Assembly: GCA_038131365.1 (NCBI GenBank)
Contig: JAYPPH010000005.1
Coordinates: 248,001-312,000 of the forward strand
DNA from: Marisalimonas marina
Lineage (GTDB): Bacteria; Pseudomonadota; Alphaproteobacteria; Puniceispirillales; Marisalimonadaceae
Length of the DNA stretch: 64,000 nt
Direction of reading: 5' to 3'
Shown: positions 9,452 to 18,878 of the stretch, one piece after another
Layout: every line of letters starts with the position of its first letter
Position numbering within the stretch: the first letter of the stretch is position 1
The notes under the pieces: model-generated
Database searches by the model: none
What the model saw: the letters and a program-made list of their open reading frames with translations, nothing else
What the model was told of the DNA's origin: nothing
Position numbers and translations under genes: made by a program

Positions 9452-10306
9452 TTAATTTGTATAGTGAGTTAAAGATCTCAATAAATTAGAAATTTTTAAT
9501 TTTTGCTCTGATCTTGGAATAACAATGTCTATCATCCCATGAGACTTTAAATACTCAGCTGTTTGAAAATCTTCAGGCAGTTTTTCTTTTACAGTTTCTT
9601 CAATGACTCTTCTTCCAGCAAAGCCAATGATAGCTCCTGGTTCAGAAATATGAATGTCACCTAACATTGCAAAGCTAGCTGTAACACCTCCTGTAGTTGG
9701 ATTTGCTAGCAATACTAGGTAAGGGATATTCGCTTTTTTTAGGTTGTTAATAGCAATTGTTGTTCTTGGCATTTGCATTAAAGAAAAAATACCTTCTTGC
9801 ATTCTGGCACCGCCTGAAGAGGGAACAACTATTAATGAACATCTTCTTTTAATAGCTTCTTCAGACGCTGTAAGTAACCCATCGCCAACATATCTTCCCA
9901 TCGACCCTGCCATGAAGGAAAAATCGAAGCATGCCAAAATTGCTGGTTGATTATTTATTAATCCGTAACTTACAACTAACGCATCATCTAAATTGGTTTT
10001 ATTTTGAGCTTCTTTTAATCTATCAGTATATTTCTTTTTATCTTTGAAATTTAAAGGATCTAATTTTGCCTGAGGAAGTGGTATATTTTCAAAAGTGTCT
10101 TTGTCAAAAAGAAAATTTATTCTTTCCTTAGCAGATAAATGATCATGAAAACCACAAGTTTTACAGACGTTGAAACTTTCATGAAACTCTTTATGAAAAA
10201 TCATTTGAGAACAAGATTTACATTTAATCCACAAAACCTTTTCAGGTTCTTTTGTTTTTACAAAAGCCTTAAATTTGGGTAATACAGTCTCTTTTATCCA
10301 ATTCAT
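9452..10306 (-). CDS. accD: Acetyl-CoA carboxylase, carboxyltransferase subunit beta
   Basis: Zinc-binding half of the carboxyltransferase that makes malonyl-CoA for fatty-acid synthesis; AccA is the partner and is not in this window. The N-terminal zinc ribbon is complete (C29, C32, C48, C51). The crotonase-like fold contains the SSGGARMQEG and NPTTGGVTASFAMLGD blocks. The length of 284 residues is normal. It lies between trpA and folC, the usual alphaproteobacterial position. Confidence 0.95.
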   Translation of the reverse strand: MNWIKETVLPKFKAFVKTKEPEKVLWIKCKSCSQMIFHKEFHESFNVCKTCGFHDHLSAKERINFLFDKDTFENIPLPQAKLDPLNFKDKKKYTDRLKEAQNKTNLDDALVVSYGLINNQPAILACFDFSFMAGSMGRYVGDGLLTASEEAIKRRCSLIVVPSSGGARMQEGIFSLMQMPRTTIAINNLKKANIPYLVLLANPTTGGVTASFAMLGDIHISEPGAIIGFAGRRVIEETVKEKLPEDFQTAEYLKSHGMIDIVIPRSEQKLKISNLLRSLTHYTN

Positions 10307-10349
10307 TTAAAATTCCTTTTTTTCCCAAATATTAAACAAAGAATAAGGC

Positions 10350-11168
10350 TTAATTAAGTTTCATTTCTTTTGATACTTTATCAATAAAACTCAAACAAGA
10401 ATTAACTGTTTTTGCAGTTTTATTTCCATTTTCATCTAAAGATTCTCTAATTAAATCAACAACAGCAGATCCAATAACAACACCATCAGATATCTGTGAC
10501 ATAGAAAATGCCTGTTTGGGTGACCTTATACCAAAACCAACTACTACGGGCAGATCCGTATATAACATCACATTTTTAATATTATTGGACACATCTTCTA
10601 ATCTAGGAGCTTCGGTTCCAGTAATACCAGTAATCGATACATAGTAAATAAACCCAGTAGCATTAGTTAAAATTTTTGCTAATCTTTTATTATCAGTAGT
10701 TGGCGTTACTAACCTAATACAACTGAGGTTTTTACTTTCAGCCTCTAGATATAGCTCTTCATCTTCTTCTGGAGGTAGATCAACGATTATTAAACCATCT
10801 ACTCCACTTTTCTTACATTGTTGAATGAATTTAGTTTTTCCAAAAATATAAATAGGGTTGAAGTAACCCATAAGAATAATAGGGATATCTGAATTTTTTT
10901 TTCTAAAATTTTCTACGAGTGTAAAGCATTTTTTGATATTCATGCCAGACTTTAGAGCTCTTTGACTAGACAATTGTATTGATGGGCCATCTGCCATTGG
11001 ATCAGAAAAAGGCATGCCTATCTCAATAAAATCAACACCGTTTTTAGGTAAATTTTCTATAATGTTGATAGAAGTTTCAAAGTCAGGGTCACCAGCTGTT
11101 ATAAAAATCCCAAGTGCTTTTTTATTCGAATTTTTAATTTCATTAAATTTATTTTTTATTCGGTTCAT
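10350..11168 (-). CDS. trpA: Tryptophan synthase alpha chain
   Basis: Cleaves indole-3-glycerol phosphate to indole, which is channelled to TrpB. The TIM barrel of 272 residues has catalytic E49 and D60 within the FIEIGMPFSDPMADGP block and the phosphate-binding glycines near GFGIRSP. It begins three bases after the trpB stop, so translation of the pair is probably coupled. The order trpF-trpB-trpA-accD-folC is the usual one; trpE, trpG, trpD and trpC are not in this window. Confidence 0.95.
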   Translation of the reverse strand: MNRIKNKFNEIKNSNKKALGIFITAGDPDFETSINIIENLPKNGVDFIEIGMPFSDPMADGPSIQLSSQRALKSGMNIKKCFTLVENFRKKNSDIPIILMGYFNPIYIFGKTKFIQQCKKSGVDGLIIVDLPPEEDEELYLEAESKNLSCIRLVTPTTDNKRLAKILTNATGFIYYVSITGITGTEAPRLEDVSNNIKNVMLYTDLPVVVGFGIRSPKQAFSMSQISDGVVIGSAVVDLIRESLDENGNKTAKTVNSCLSFIDKVSKEMKLN

Positions 11169-11171
11169 TTT

Positions 11172-12386
11172 TTAATTTTGTTTGTTAATTAATGGTAAGA
11201 CAGATGAGAGATCTTTGTCTCCTCTTCCACACATATTCATAATTATTATTTGATCTTTTCTTTGAGCCGCAAGTTTACCTGTAATATGCAATGCGTGAGC
11301 AGGTTCTAATGCTGGTATTATACCTTCTAATCTACTACATAACTCAAAGGCAGCTAAACTTTCTTCATCAGTTGTTGAAAGATATTTAATTCTTCCTATA
11401 TCATGTAACCAAGAATGTTCTGGTCCAATACCTGGATAATCAAGGCCAGCAGAAATTGAGTGTGCATCTATAATTTGACCGTCCTCATCTTGTAATAAAT
11501 ATGTTCTATTGCCATGAAGGACACCTGGAGATCCAGCTGATAAAGAGGCAGCATGTAATTTACTTTCAATACCTTTTCCAGCAGCTTCTACACCAAAAAT
11601 TTCAACATCTTTGTCATCTAGAAAGGGATGAAAAAGTCCTAGTGCATTTGAGCCTCCACCTATACAAGCGACTAAGGCGTTAGGTAAACGGTTTTCTTTT
11701 TCTAGAATTTGTTTTCTAGCTTCTTCACCAATGACTGATTGGAAATCTCTTACCATTTTGGGATATGGGTGAGGACCTGCTGCTGTACCAATAATATAAA
11801 AATGGGTATTTGCATTGGACACCCAATATCTAAGCGCATCATTCATCGCATCCTTTAAAGTCCCTGTTCCGGATGTTACAGGGAAAATCTTTGCACCCAA
11901 TAATTGCATTCTTTGAACATTTGGTTTTTGTCTTTCAATATCCATGGCGCCCATAAAAACTTCACATTGAAACCCAAAAAGTGCACAAGCAGTTGCTGTA
12001 GCAACTCCATGTTGGCCAGCACCGGTTTCAGCAATAATTTTATTTTTACCCATTTTTTTTGCTAATAAAATTTGACCTAATACATTGTTTATCTTGTGTG
12101 CGCCTGTATGATTTAATTCATCTCTTTTTAAATAAATTTTTGCACCACCAAAATGTTCAGTTAGCCTTTCTGCTAAATATAATGGACTTGGTCGACCTAT
12201 GTAATCTCTTCTATATTTTTCTAACTCATTTATAAATAAATCATCTTTAATAGCTTCTTCATATGAATTTTCAACTTCAAGTATAAGTGGCATCAATGTT
12301 TCTGCAACAAACCTTCCTCCATGAATACCAAATTTACCATTAGAATCTGGACCTGTTTTTAAACTATTAAAATTTATTTCTGACAT
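11172..12386 (-). CDS. trpB: Tryptophan synthase beta chain
   Basis: PLP enzyme that condenses indole with serine to tryptophan. The 404 residues include the Schiff-base lysine K98 in HTGAHKINN, the phosphate-binding loop GGGSNALG near 240, and the C-terminal GRGDKD motif. The gene starts three bases after trpF and runs into trpA three bases later. Nothing is unusual; the name is certain. Confidence 0.97.
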   Translation of the reverse strand: MSEINFNSLKTGPDSNGKFGIHGGRFVAETLMPLILEVENSYEEAIKDDLFINELEKYRRDYIGRPSPLYLAERLTEHFGGAKIYLKRDELNHTGAHKINNVLGQILLAKKMGKNKIIAETGAGQHGVATATACALFGFQCEVFMGAMDIERQKPNVQRMQLLGAKIFPVTSGTGTLKDAMNDALRYWVSNANTHFYIIGTAAGPHPYPKMVRDFQSVIGEEARKQILEKENRLPNALVACIGGGSNALGLFHPFLDDKDVEIFGVEAAGKGIESKLHAASLSAGSPGVLHGNRTYLLQDEDGQIIDAHSISAGLDYPGIGPEHSWLHDIGRIKYLSTTDEESLAAFELCSRLEGIIPALEPAHALHITGKLAAQRKDQIIIMNMCGRGDKDLSSVLPLINKQN

Positions 12387-12389
12387 AAA

Positions 12390-13037
12390 CTATCCATTAA
12401 TGTTTCTACATTTTGTTATAAAATTTCGAATTAACACTGGGTCTTTAATTCCTTTAGATATCTCAACTCCTGAAGAAACATCTATTCCTGGAGCATTTGT
12501 AGACTTTACTGCATCTTCCACGTTATTTACATTTAGTCCACCTGCAAGCATCCATTTAGTTTTTGAATTATAACCTTTTAAAATATTCCAATCAAATTGT
12601 TTTCCATTACCACCAGGTAAATTACTAGAAGGTGCGTCCAATATCATCATATCACAAATGTTTTCAAAAGATTTTGTATTTTCTTCAAGATTAGTTTTGT
12701 CTCGAATTCCTAAACCTTTTATGATTGGTGTATTAAATTTTGATTTGATTTCTTTGCATCTAGCAGGCGTTTCATTACCGTGTAATTGAAAGTAGTCAGG
12801 TGCTATTTTTTGTTTTATTTCGTTAATAAATTCGTCTTTGGCATCAACAGTCAAAGCAACAATTTTAGATTTTTTATTTCTGAAAGTTGTTAAGTACTCT
12901 GCTGTTACTAATTCAAGGTTTCTTGGTGATTTTTCGTAAAATACTAACCCAATATAATCGGCTTCAGCATCGATTGCAGTTAACATAGAATTTTTGTCGT
13001 TAATTCCACATATCTTTATTTCAAACAAATTAGTCAT
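12390..13037 (-). CDS. trpF: Phosphoribosylanthranilate isomerase
   Basis: Catalyses the Amadori rearrangement in tryptophan synthesis. The N-terminal catalytic motif KICGI, the LVFYEKSPR block, the QLHGNE motif and a C-terminal DVSSGVE motif identify the family. I start it at ATG 13037 because the residues after it align with the family start; a TTG 12 bases further upstream is possible. Neither start has a clear Shine-Dalgarno sequence. It lies 24 bases after ihfB in the same run. Confidence 0.93.
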   Translation of the reverse strand: MTNLFEIKICGINDKNSMLTAIDAEADYIGLVFYEKSPRNLELVTAEYLTTFRNKKSKIVALTVDAKDEFINEIKQKIAPDYFQLHGNETPARCKEIKSKFNTPIIKGLGIRDKTNLEENTKSFENICDMMILDAPSSNLPGGNGKQFDWNILKGYNSKTKWMLAGGLNVNNVEDAVKSTNAPGIDVSSGVEISKGIKDPVLIRNFITKCRNING

Positions 13038-13061
13038 AGATAGAAACAAATGTGAAAAGAA

Positions 13062-13349
13062 CTAAGAATTTTTTTTATTAATACGATCTTTCATATCTTT
13101 GCCCATTCTAAAAAAAGGCACTTTTTTAGCTGGAACAGCAACAGCTTCTCCATTTTTAGGGTTCCTAGCAATTCTAGCTTCCCTTACTTTTACATCAAAA
13201 ACGCCAAAACCACGTAGTTCAACCCGCTCGCCTCTTGAGATTGCCTCACTTATAGTATCAAAAAAGACATTAACTATTTTAGAGGCATCCTTTTTAAAAA
13301 GATTTGAGTCAGATTCTAAAATTTTCAATATTAAATCTGATTTATTCAA
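13062..13349 (-). CDS. ihfB: Integration host factor subunit beta
   Basis: DNA-bending HU/IHF family protein of 95 residues. The RGERVELRGFGVF and ARNPKNGEAV blocks around the beta-arm and the KKVPFFRMGK stretch after it are diagnostic of IHF-beta. A good ribosome-binding site (gaggtaat) precedes the ATG. It follows rpsA by 14 bases, the arrangement found across proteobacteria. The partner ihfA, usually beyond pheT, is absent from that position here. Confidence 0.93.
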   Translation of the reverse strand: MNKSDLILKILESDSNLFKKDASKIVNVFFDTISEAISRGERVELRGFGVFDVKVREARIARNPKNGEAVAVPAKKVPFFRMGKDMKDRINKKNS

Positions 13350-13363
13350 TATTACCTCCTCAA

Positions 13364-15076
13364 TTATTTTGAAGAATCTTCATCTTTTTTTGCAAGAGCA
13401 GCCCCTAAAATATCACCTAGGCTTGCTCCACTATCTGAAGATCCATACTCTTCCATCACCTTCTTTTCTTCCTCAATCTCTTTGGCTTTTATTGATAAGG
13501 TTATTTTTTTTAATTTCTTATCAATATTAGTAATCATAGCGTCTATTTTATCTCCAATGCCAAATCTCTCTGTTTTTTGATCAGATCTTTCTCTTGCTAG
13601 ATCGCCTCTTTTAATAAACCCACTGAGATTATCGCCTACACTTACATCTAGCCCTTTTTCAGAGATATTAGATATTGTACAAGTAACGATTGAACCTTTG
13701 GAGAGATTACCTAATTCAGTAGAAGTTACGTCTTCTGTTAATTGTTTAATTCCTAAAGAAACTCTCTCTTTTTCAACGTCAATATCTAAAATCTTAGCTT
13801 TTACGCTGGCGCCTTTTGAGAAATCTTTGATCATTTCATCGCCATTACCATCCCAACTAATGTCAGACAAATGTACTAAACCATCAATATCTTCTGTTAG
13901 ACCAACAAATAATCCAAATTCAGTTATATTCCTGATTTCACCTTCTATAGTATCACCAATTTTGTTTTCAGATTTATATTTTTCCCATGGGTTATCTATG
14001 CATTGTTTAATTCCAAGCGATATTCTTCTTTTTTGAACATCAATTTCTAAAACCATAACTTCTACTTTTTCTGAGGTAGAAACAATCTTACCAGGGTGTA
14101 CATTTTTTTTAGTCCAGCTCATTTCAGTTACATGGACAAGTCCTTCTATTCCATCCTCTAATTCAACAAAAGAACCATAATCTGTAATGTTAGTAACAAT
14201 TCCAGACATTTTAGAACCTATCGGGAATCTCTCAAACACTTTGAGCCAAGGATCTTCAGTTAATTGTTTAATTCCAAGTGAAATTCTTTGTGTTTCGTCA
14301 TTAAACTTAATGACTTTAACTTTTACAGACTCACCTATTTGTAATGCTTCAGAAGGATGATTAATTCTTTTCCATGAAATATCAGTTACATGCAATAATC
14401 CATCAACACCACCTAAATCAACAAAAGCACCATAATCTGTAATATTTTTTATTATGCCTTGTAATACTTGACCTTCTTCTAAATTTGCTACGAGTTCTGT
14501 TCTAGCTTCAGCTCTACTATCTTCTAAAACAGCTCTTCTAGAAACTACTATATTACCTCTTCTTCTATCCATTTTTAATATTTGAAACGGTTGAGGTGTA
14601 CCCATAAGAACACCTAAATCTTTGATTGGTCTAATGTCAACCTGGCTTCCTGGAAGAAAAGCAGTTGCACCTTCAAGATCAACTGTAAATCCACCTTTTA
14701 CTTTTCCAAATATAACCCCATTAACTCTTTGTTGTTTTTCAAGGGCTTTTTCTAGATTTACCCATGATTCTTCTCTTCTAGCCTTTTCCCTGCTTAAAAT
14801 TGCTTGTCCATTAGCATCTTCTAATCTTTCAATAAAAACTTCTACTTGATCACCAACTTTAATGTTTAATTCATCATCATTGTTTCCAAATTCTCTGATC
14901 GGGACGCGACCTTCTGATTTAAGCCCAACATCAATTAAGATCATATCTTTTTCTATTGATAAAACAGTACCAGTTACAACAGAACCTTCAAGACTTGTTA
15001 TTTCTTGAAAGCTTTGATCTAGTAATTCAGCAAAACTCTCTTTTGGTTGGTTATTTTGGACATCAGCTTGTGACAA
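13364..15076 (-). CDS. rpsA: 30S ribosomal protein S1
   Basis: RNA-binding ribosomal protein needed for translation initiation on structured or leader-containing mRNAs. The 570 residues form six consecutive S1 (OB-fold) repeats, seen in recurring motifs such as TDYGAFVDL, TDYGSFVEL and TEFGLFVGL, each followed by a LVH/LLHVTD-like strand. It is flanked by cmk and ihfB as expected. A short dyad in the cmk-rpsA gap and 144 bases of leader suggest its own promoter or autoregulatory leader, but I cannot define it. Confidence 0.97.
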   Translation of the reverse strand: MSQADVQNNQPKESFAELLDQSFQEITSLEGSVVTGTVLSIEKDMILIDVGLKSEGRVPIREFGNNDDELNIKVGDQVEVFIERLEDANGQAILSREKARREESWVNLEKALEKQQRVNGVIFGKVKGGFTVDLEGATAFLPGSQVDIRPIKDLGVLMGTPQPFQILKMDRRRGNIVVSRRAVLEDSRAEARTELVANLEEGQVLQGIIKNITDYGAFVDLGGVDGLLHVTDISWKRINHPSEALQIGESVKVKVIKFNDETQRISLGIKQLTEDPWLKVFERFPIGSKMSGIVTNITDYGSFVELEDGIEGLVHVTEMSWTKKNVHPGKIVSTSEKVEVMVLEIDVQKRRISLGIKQCIDNPWEKYKSENKIGDTIEGEIRNITEFGLFVGLTEDIDGLVHLSDISWDGNGDEMIKDFSKGASVKAKILDIDVEKERVSLGIKQLTEDVTSTELGNLSKGSIVTCTISNISEKGLDVSVGDNLSGFIKRGDLARERSDQKTERFGIGDKIDAMITNIDKKLKKITLSIKAKEIEEEKKVMEEYGSSDSGASLGDILGAALAKKDEDSSK

Positions 15077-15137
15077 TATTATCTCCTATTGGGTCTTAAA
15101 GCAAAATTTGCTACCGCCAGGTCATAACTATGGAAAA

Positions 15138-15151
15138 GTAGGGTATCCTAC
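15138..15151 (-). terminator. Short hairpin followed by TTTT between cmk and rpsA
   Basis: On the minus strand a 5-base-pair stem (GTAGG/CCTAC) with a four-base loop is followed at once by four thymines. It lies between the cmk stop and the rpsA start, so it could be a weak terminator or attenuator separating the two genes. The stem is short, so chance is a real alternative. Confidence 0.3.
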
Positions 15152-15220
15152 AAATTAAGACTAATTAAAATTTCAGCGGGTTGTAAGTTAAAAGTTAAAC
15201 TAAAAATTCCATTTTTTTAG

Positions 15221-15880
15221 TTAGGTGTATAAGTTTCCTTCGATTAATTTGGTTGCTATTGATAATAATTGGTCAGCATTCATTGAGGTTGTATCAATTA
15301 CATACGCATCTTTAGCTGGTTCCATAGGTGAATCTTCTCTACTCCTATCGATATTGTCTCTTTCAACCATGTTTTCTATTAAAGACTGCAACATACACTT
15401 TTCATCATTTTCATGCAAGAAAGATATATTTTTTTCTAATAATCTTCTTTTTGCTCGAATTTCAATAGAAGCATCAATAAAAAATTTAAAATTAGCGTGG
15501 GGGAGTATTTTTGTTCCAATATCTCTTCCATCAAGTATGCAGCCACCAAATTGTTCATTACTTTTAACTATAAATTCTTTTTGTTTTAGGTTAAGTATAT
15601 TTCTTAACACTGGATAAACAGCTATTTTTGAAGCCATTTGGGCTATTTTTTCTGTTCTTAATTCTTCATTTTGTAAATTCTCAAAGCTAGATAGCTTTGC
15701 TATCTGACAACTTAATTCTGAAAGTTTGTTATAATCTATTTTATTTTTTAAAATTTCACTGGCTACTTTTCTATACATTAATCCAGTATCTAAGTGAGGG
15801 ATCGCGTATTTTTGTGATAGCTTCTTAGCTAAAGTTCCTTTGCCTGAGGCTGATGTTCCGTCTATAGCAATTTCAATCAT
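15221..15880 (-). CDS. cmk: Cytidylate kinase
   Basis: Phosphorylates CMP and dCMP. The P-loop DGTSASGKGTLAKKL lies near the N-terminus, DTGLMYR forms the substrate site, and DGRDIGTKI and the LID arginines (RDNIDRSREDSP) are present. The length of 219 residues is normal. It follows the restored aroA end by eight bases and precedes rpsA, the aroA-cmk-rpsA order common in proteobacteria. Confidence 0.95.
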   Translation of the reverse strand: MIEIAIDGTSASGKGTLAKKLSQKYAIPHLDTGLMYRKVASEILKNKIDYNKLSELSCQIAKLSSFENLQNEELRTEKIAQMASKIAVYPVLRNILNLKQKEFIVKSNEQFGGCILDGRDIGTKILPHANFKFFIDASIEIRAKRRLLEKNISFLHENDEKCMLQSLIENMVERDNIDRSREDSPMEPAKDAYVIDTTSMNADQLLSIATKLIEGNLYT

Positions 15881-15888
15881 AATAATTT

Positions 15889-17224
15889 TTAGTTATTAAC
15901 ATTTTGTAATTTAGCACCAATTTTATTCATAATGTTCATAAAACCAGGAAATGAAGAGTTAATGGTTTCAGTATCTCTTACAACTATTGGTTTTTTTGTT
16001 GTTAAACCGAGAGATAAAAAAGGACATAGCTATTCTATGATCTAGTTTTGAATGAATTTCTACTCCACCTTTTATATAGTTAGACTTACTCTTTCCTTTT
16101 ACAACCATTTTATCTTTTTCATCAATTGTCTCTATACCAGCCTTCTGCAGACCTTCACACATAGCTTTTATTCTATCGGTCTCTTTATATCGAAGTTCTT
16201 CTACCCCCTCCATTATGGTGTTACCTTCAGCGTGAGCTGCTGCTATCGACAGGATAGGAAATTCATCGATCATAGATGGAACACGTGATTTAGGAACCTT
16301 AATACCTTTTAAATCACTTGATCTTGAAGAAATATCTGCAATTAATTCACCCCCTATTTCTCTTTCGTTTGTTAATTCGATGTGAGCTCCCATTTCTATT
16401 AATGTTTTAAACAAGCCCATACGTAATTTGTTAACACAAATATTATTAACCTTTATTTGACTATTAGGTGTGATTATAGCTGCTACTATCGGGAAAGATG
16501 CGCTTGAAGGGTCCGAAGGTACAGTTATGTCTAGTGGTTTTAGATCTGGTAATCCTTCAAGGGAAATTTGCCATGACATATCTTCTAACTGAGTTGTTTC
16601 TATTTTTGCTCCTAAAAACTTTAACATTCTTTCTGTATGATCTCTTGATAAGGATGGTTCTATTACTGTTGTTTTTCCTAGTGAAGACAGTCCACACAAC
16701 AAGATACATGATTTAATTTGTGCAGAAGATACAGGGCTTATATACGTTAGAGGTAAAGGTATTTTACTACCTCTTAACGTTAGAGGAAGGGTACTTCTCT
16801 CTGGTTCTCTGAATATGGCACCAGTTTTGAGTAATGGTAAAATAACTCTTCTCATAGGTCTTTTTGATAGAGATTGGTCTCCTGTAAAAGTAGCTTCAAC
16901 ATCTGATCCTGCTATTATGCCCATTAATAATCTGGCTGCTGTACCAGAATTTCCCATATCAAGCGTGTGACTATTCCCATAAAAATTACCTATACCCTGG
17001 CCATAAATTTCCCAACTATTTTTTTTCTTATTTATTGACACTCCTAATGTTTTAAGAGCATTGGCCGTGGCCATAACATCCTCGCTCTCTAACAAATTAA
17101 AAATTTCTATTCGCCCGCTGACTAAAGAGCCTAAAATGAGTGATCTATGAGAAATAGACTTATCGCCAGGTACAGTTATTTCACCATGCAATCTTGAGGT
17201 ATTTTCTGAGGATATTGAATACAT
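15889..17224 (-). CDS. aroA: 3-phosphoshikimate 1-carboxyvinyltransferase (EPSP synthase), frame broken near the 3' end
   Basis: Sixth step of the shikimate pathway, joining PEP to shikimate 3-phosphate. The N-terminal GDKSISHRSL motif and MGNSGTAARL are intact. The frame from 17224 stops at 15968 with a divergent tail after MSFF. Dropping one base from the six-base homopolymer at 16016-16021 gives MSFLSLGLTTKKPIVV and then DTETINSSFPGF, the conserved C-terminus, ending at 15889 just before cmk. The span is 3 x 445 + 1 bases, exactly one base too many. Most of the protein is intact, so a sequencing error is the simplest reading; a real truncation would remove about 40 conserved residues. Confidence 0.9.
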
Positions 17225-17302
17225 TAAAATTTAGCTCATGTTTAAATAAAGGATATTTATATATTTTATTTACAAAAAGTTAACATAAATCTAAAAAAAC
17301 TT

Positions 17303-17332
17303 TTGACAGATTGTTTTTTTTAAGTCTAATCC
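17303..17332 (+). promoter_or_regulatory. Candidate sigma70-type promoter for the zinc-ribbon gene
   Basis: TTGACA at 17303-17308 is a perfect -35 box. After 18 bases TAATCC (17327-17332) could serve as the -10 box, a weaker match. It lies in the divergent gap between aroA and the downstream gene at 17365. Confidence 0.45.
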
Positions 17333-17345
17333 CATATTTGGGATT
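17328..17345 (+). promoter_or_regulatory. Hairpin in the 5' leader of the zinc-ribbon gene
   Basis: A perfect 7-base-pair dyad (AATCCCA/TGGGATT) with a four-base loop lies between the candidate -10 box, which it overlaps, and the ribosome-binding site at about 17353. It may be an operator or a leader hairpin; no function can be assigned. Confidence 0.35.
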
Positions 17346-17364
17346 ATTTATTAAGGAGAAAAAA

Positions 17365-17757
17365 ATGGCAAAACCTGAATGGGGTAGGAAGAGAATTTGT
17401 CCGTCTTGTGGTACAAAATATTATGACTTTAAAAAATCTCCAATCATTTGTCCTTCTTGTGGTGCTGAATTTGACCCAGATTTATATTTAAGATCTCGAA
17501 AAGGAAAGAGTTTATCAACTAAAATTTCCACAGATGAAACCTCAAAAATTTCTGAAGATATTTCTGATATTGATGAAATAGAAATTGACTCTGATGATGA
17601 GGTTGTAAGTGATGATGAGCCATTAATTGATATTAGTAAAAACGATCAAGACGATGATAATGAAGATATGGATATTGATGACAACGCTTCTTTTATAGAA
17701 GATGATGATCTAAATGATGATGACGATAATGAAGACAATGAGGATACAAAAGAATAA
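17365..17757 (+). CDS. FYDLN-type zinc-ribbon protein with acidic tail (TIGR02300-like)
   Basis: Protein of 130 residues typical of alphaproteobacteria, function unknown. The N-terminal part is a zinc ribbon with C12, C15, C29 and C32, and the linker YYDFKKSP is the family's FYDLN-type signature. From about residue 60 the chain is dominated by Asp and Glu and is probably disordered. An upstream in-frame start at 17311 exists, but ATG 17365 has the aaggag ribosome-binding site and fits the family N-terminus MAKPEWGRKR. The position between aroA (divergent) and tRNA-Ala is the conserved one. Confidence 0.88.
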   Translation: MAKPEWGRKRICPSCGTKYYDFKKSPIICPSCGAEFDPDLYLRSRKGKSLSTKISTDETSKISEDISDIDEIEIDSDDEVVSDDEPLIDISKNDQDDDNEDMDIDDNASFIEDDDLNDDDDNEDNEDTKE

Positions 17758-17766
17758 AATAAAATT

Positions 17767-17842
17767 GGGGCTATAGCTCAGCTGGGAGAGCGCTACACTG
17801 GCAGTGTAGAGGTCAGGGGTTCGAGCCCCCTTAGCTCCACCA
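17767..17842 (+). tRNA. tRNA-Ala (GGC)
   Basis: Complete cloverleaf of 76 bases with encoded CCA. The acceptor GGGGCTA pairs with TAGCTCC. The anticodon stem CTACA/TGTAG encloses the loop CTGGCAG, giving anticodon GGC. The T arm contains GGTTCGAGCC. It begins nine bases after the zinc-ribbon gene. Confidence 0.97.
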
Positions 17843-17843
17843 T

Positions 17844-17869
17844 ATTTATTATTTTATTGTATAATAAAT
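17844..17869 (+). terminator. Possible AT-only hairpin after tRNA-Ala
   Basis: A perfect 9-base-pair stem made only of A and T (ATTTATTAT/ATAATAAAT) with an eight-base loop begins two bases after the tRNA. In DNA this AT-rich such a dyad is only weak evidence of termination. Confidence 0.25.
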
Positions 17870-17923
17870 CTTAATAGTCTTTTATAGATATTGTATTATT
17901 AAGTATATTTATTTGGATTTAAA

Positions 17924-18862
17924 ATGACTGTTGTAGCTTTTTTTAGTCAAAATGCTTCACCTGATCTTCAAAATGAATGGCAAAAAAGACTTCAATCTTA
18001 TGATGATAGAATAAAATTAGTACCTTTACTTTCAAATGAAGCAGAAGAGGCAACGACTGCCTTATTATGGAAACCTCCCTTAGATAGAATTAAGGATTTA
18101 AAAAAAGTAAAAGGATTAATCTCTCTTGGTCAGGGTGTCGACCATATTTTAAAAAATAATTTAATACCTCAAAATATTCCTGTTGTTAGAATTGTTGACC
18201 CTTTTATGGCAAAAACAATGAGCCATTGGGTTATCCTATCTATTTTAGGTTTTACTAGAGATATTTATGGTTATTATCACCAGGAAAATTCAAAAATATA
18301 TAAGCCTAGGAAAGAAATAGATTTTTTATCTCCTAAAATAGGAATTTATGGAATTGGCGCAATAGGTAGTGTTGTATTAAAAGACCTTTATAATCTAGGT
18401 TTTAACGTTGAGGGTTGGAGTAGGACTGAAAAAAATATAAAAAATATTTTTTGTAATCATGGCCATAATGGTTTTATAAAAATGTTAAGTAATTGTAACA
18501 TTCATGTCTGTTTATTACCTCTAACTAAATCAACAATCCATATTTTTAATAAAGAGACTTTTGCATTAATGAAAAAGAATTCATGTTTTATTAATGCAGG
18601 TAGGGGAGACCAGGTGGTTGAAAAAGATTTGTTGGCTAGTTGTAAATCAGGTCATATAGCAAATGCTATTTTAGACGTTTACGAAGAAGAGCCTTTACCA
18701 GAAAATCACCCATTTTGGGATCAAAAAAATATTAGAATATGGCCTCATGTTGCTGCAGAGACTAATCCAGAAACCGCAGCTAAGCAAATTGCAAATGCTA
18801 TTAAGTGTATTAATGAAGATAAGTTACCTCCTAATACTGTGGATAGAAACTTAGGTTATTAA
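17924..18862 (+). CDS. GhrA-like glyoxylate/hydroxypyruvate reductase
   Basis: D-isomer-specific 2-hydroxyacid dehydrogenase of 312 residues, closest in plan to GhrA. The Rossmann motif GIYGIGAIGSVV is near 141-152. The catalytic arginine is in NAGRGDQV, the glutamate in YEEEPLP, and the catalytic histidine in WPHVAAET, the GhrA-style ending. It opens a three-gene set with an aldolase (16 bases on) and a second dehydrogenase, suggesting they handle related 2-keto or 2-hydroxy acids. The substrate is not determined by the sequence. Confidence 0.8.
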   Translation: MTVVAFFSQNASPDLQNEWQKRLQSYDDRIKLVPLLSNEAEEATTALLWKPPLDRIKDLKKVKGLISLGQGVDHILKNNLIPQNIPVVRIVDPFMAKTMSHWVILSILGFTRDIYGYYHQENSKIYKPRKEIDFLSPKIGIYGIGAIGSVVLKDLYNLGFNVEGWSRTEKNIKNIFCNHGHNGFIKMLSNCNIHVCLLPLTKSTIHIFNKETFALMKKNSCFINAGRGDQVVEKDLLASCKSGHIANAILDVYEEEPLPENHPFWDQKNIRIWPHVAAETNPETAAKQIANAIKCINEDKLPPNTVDRNLGY

Positions 18863-18878
18863 ATTATGGAGATTTTAG

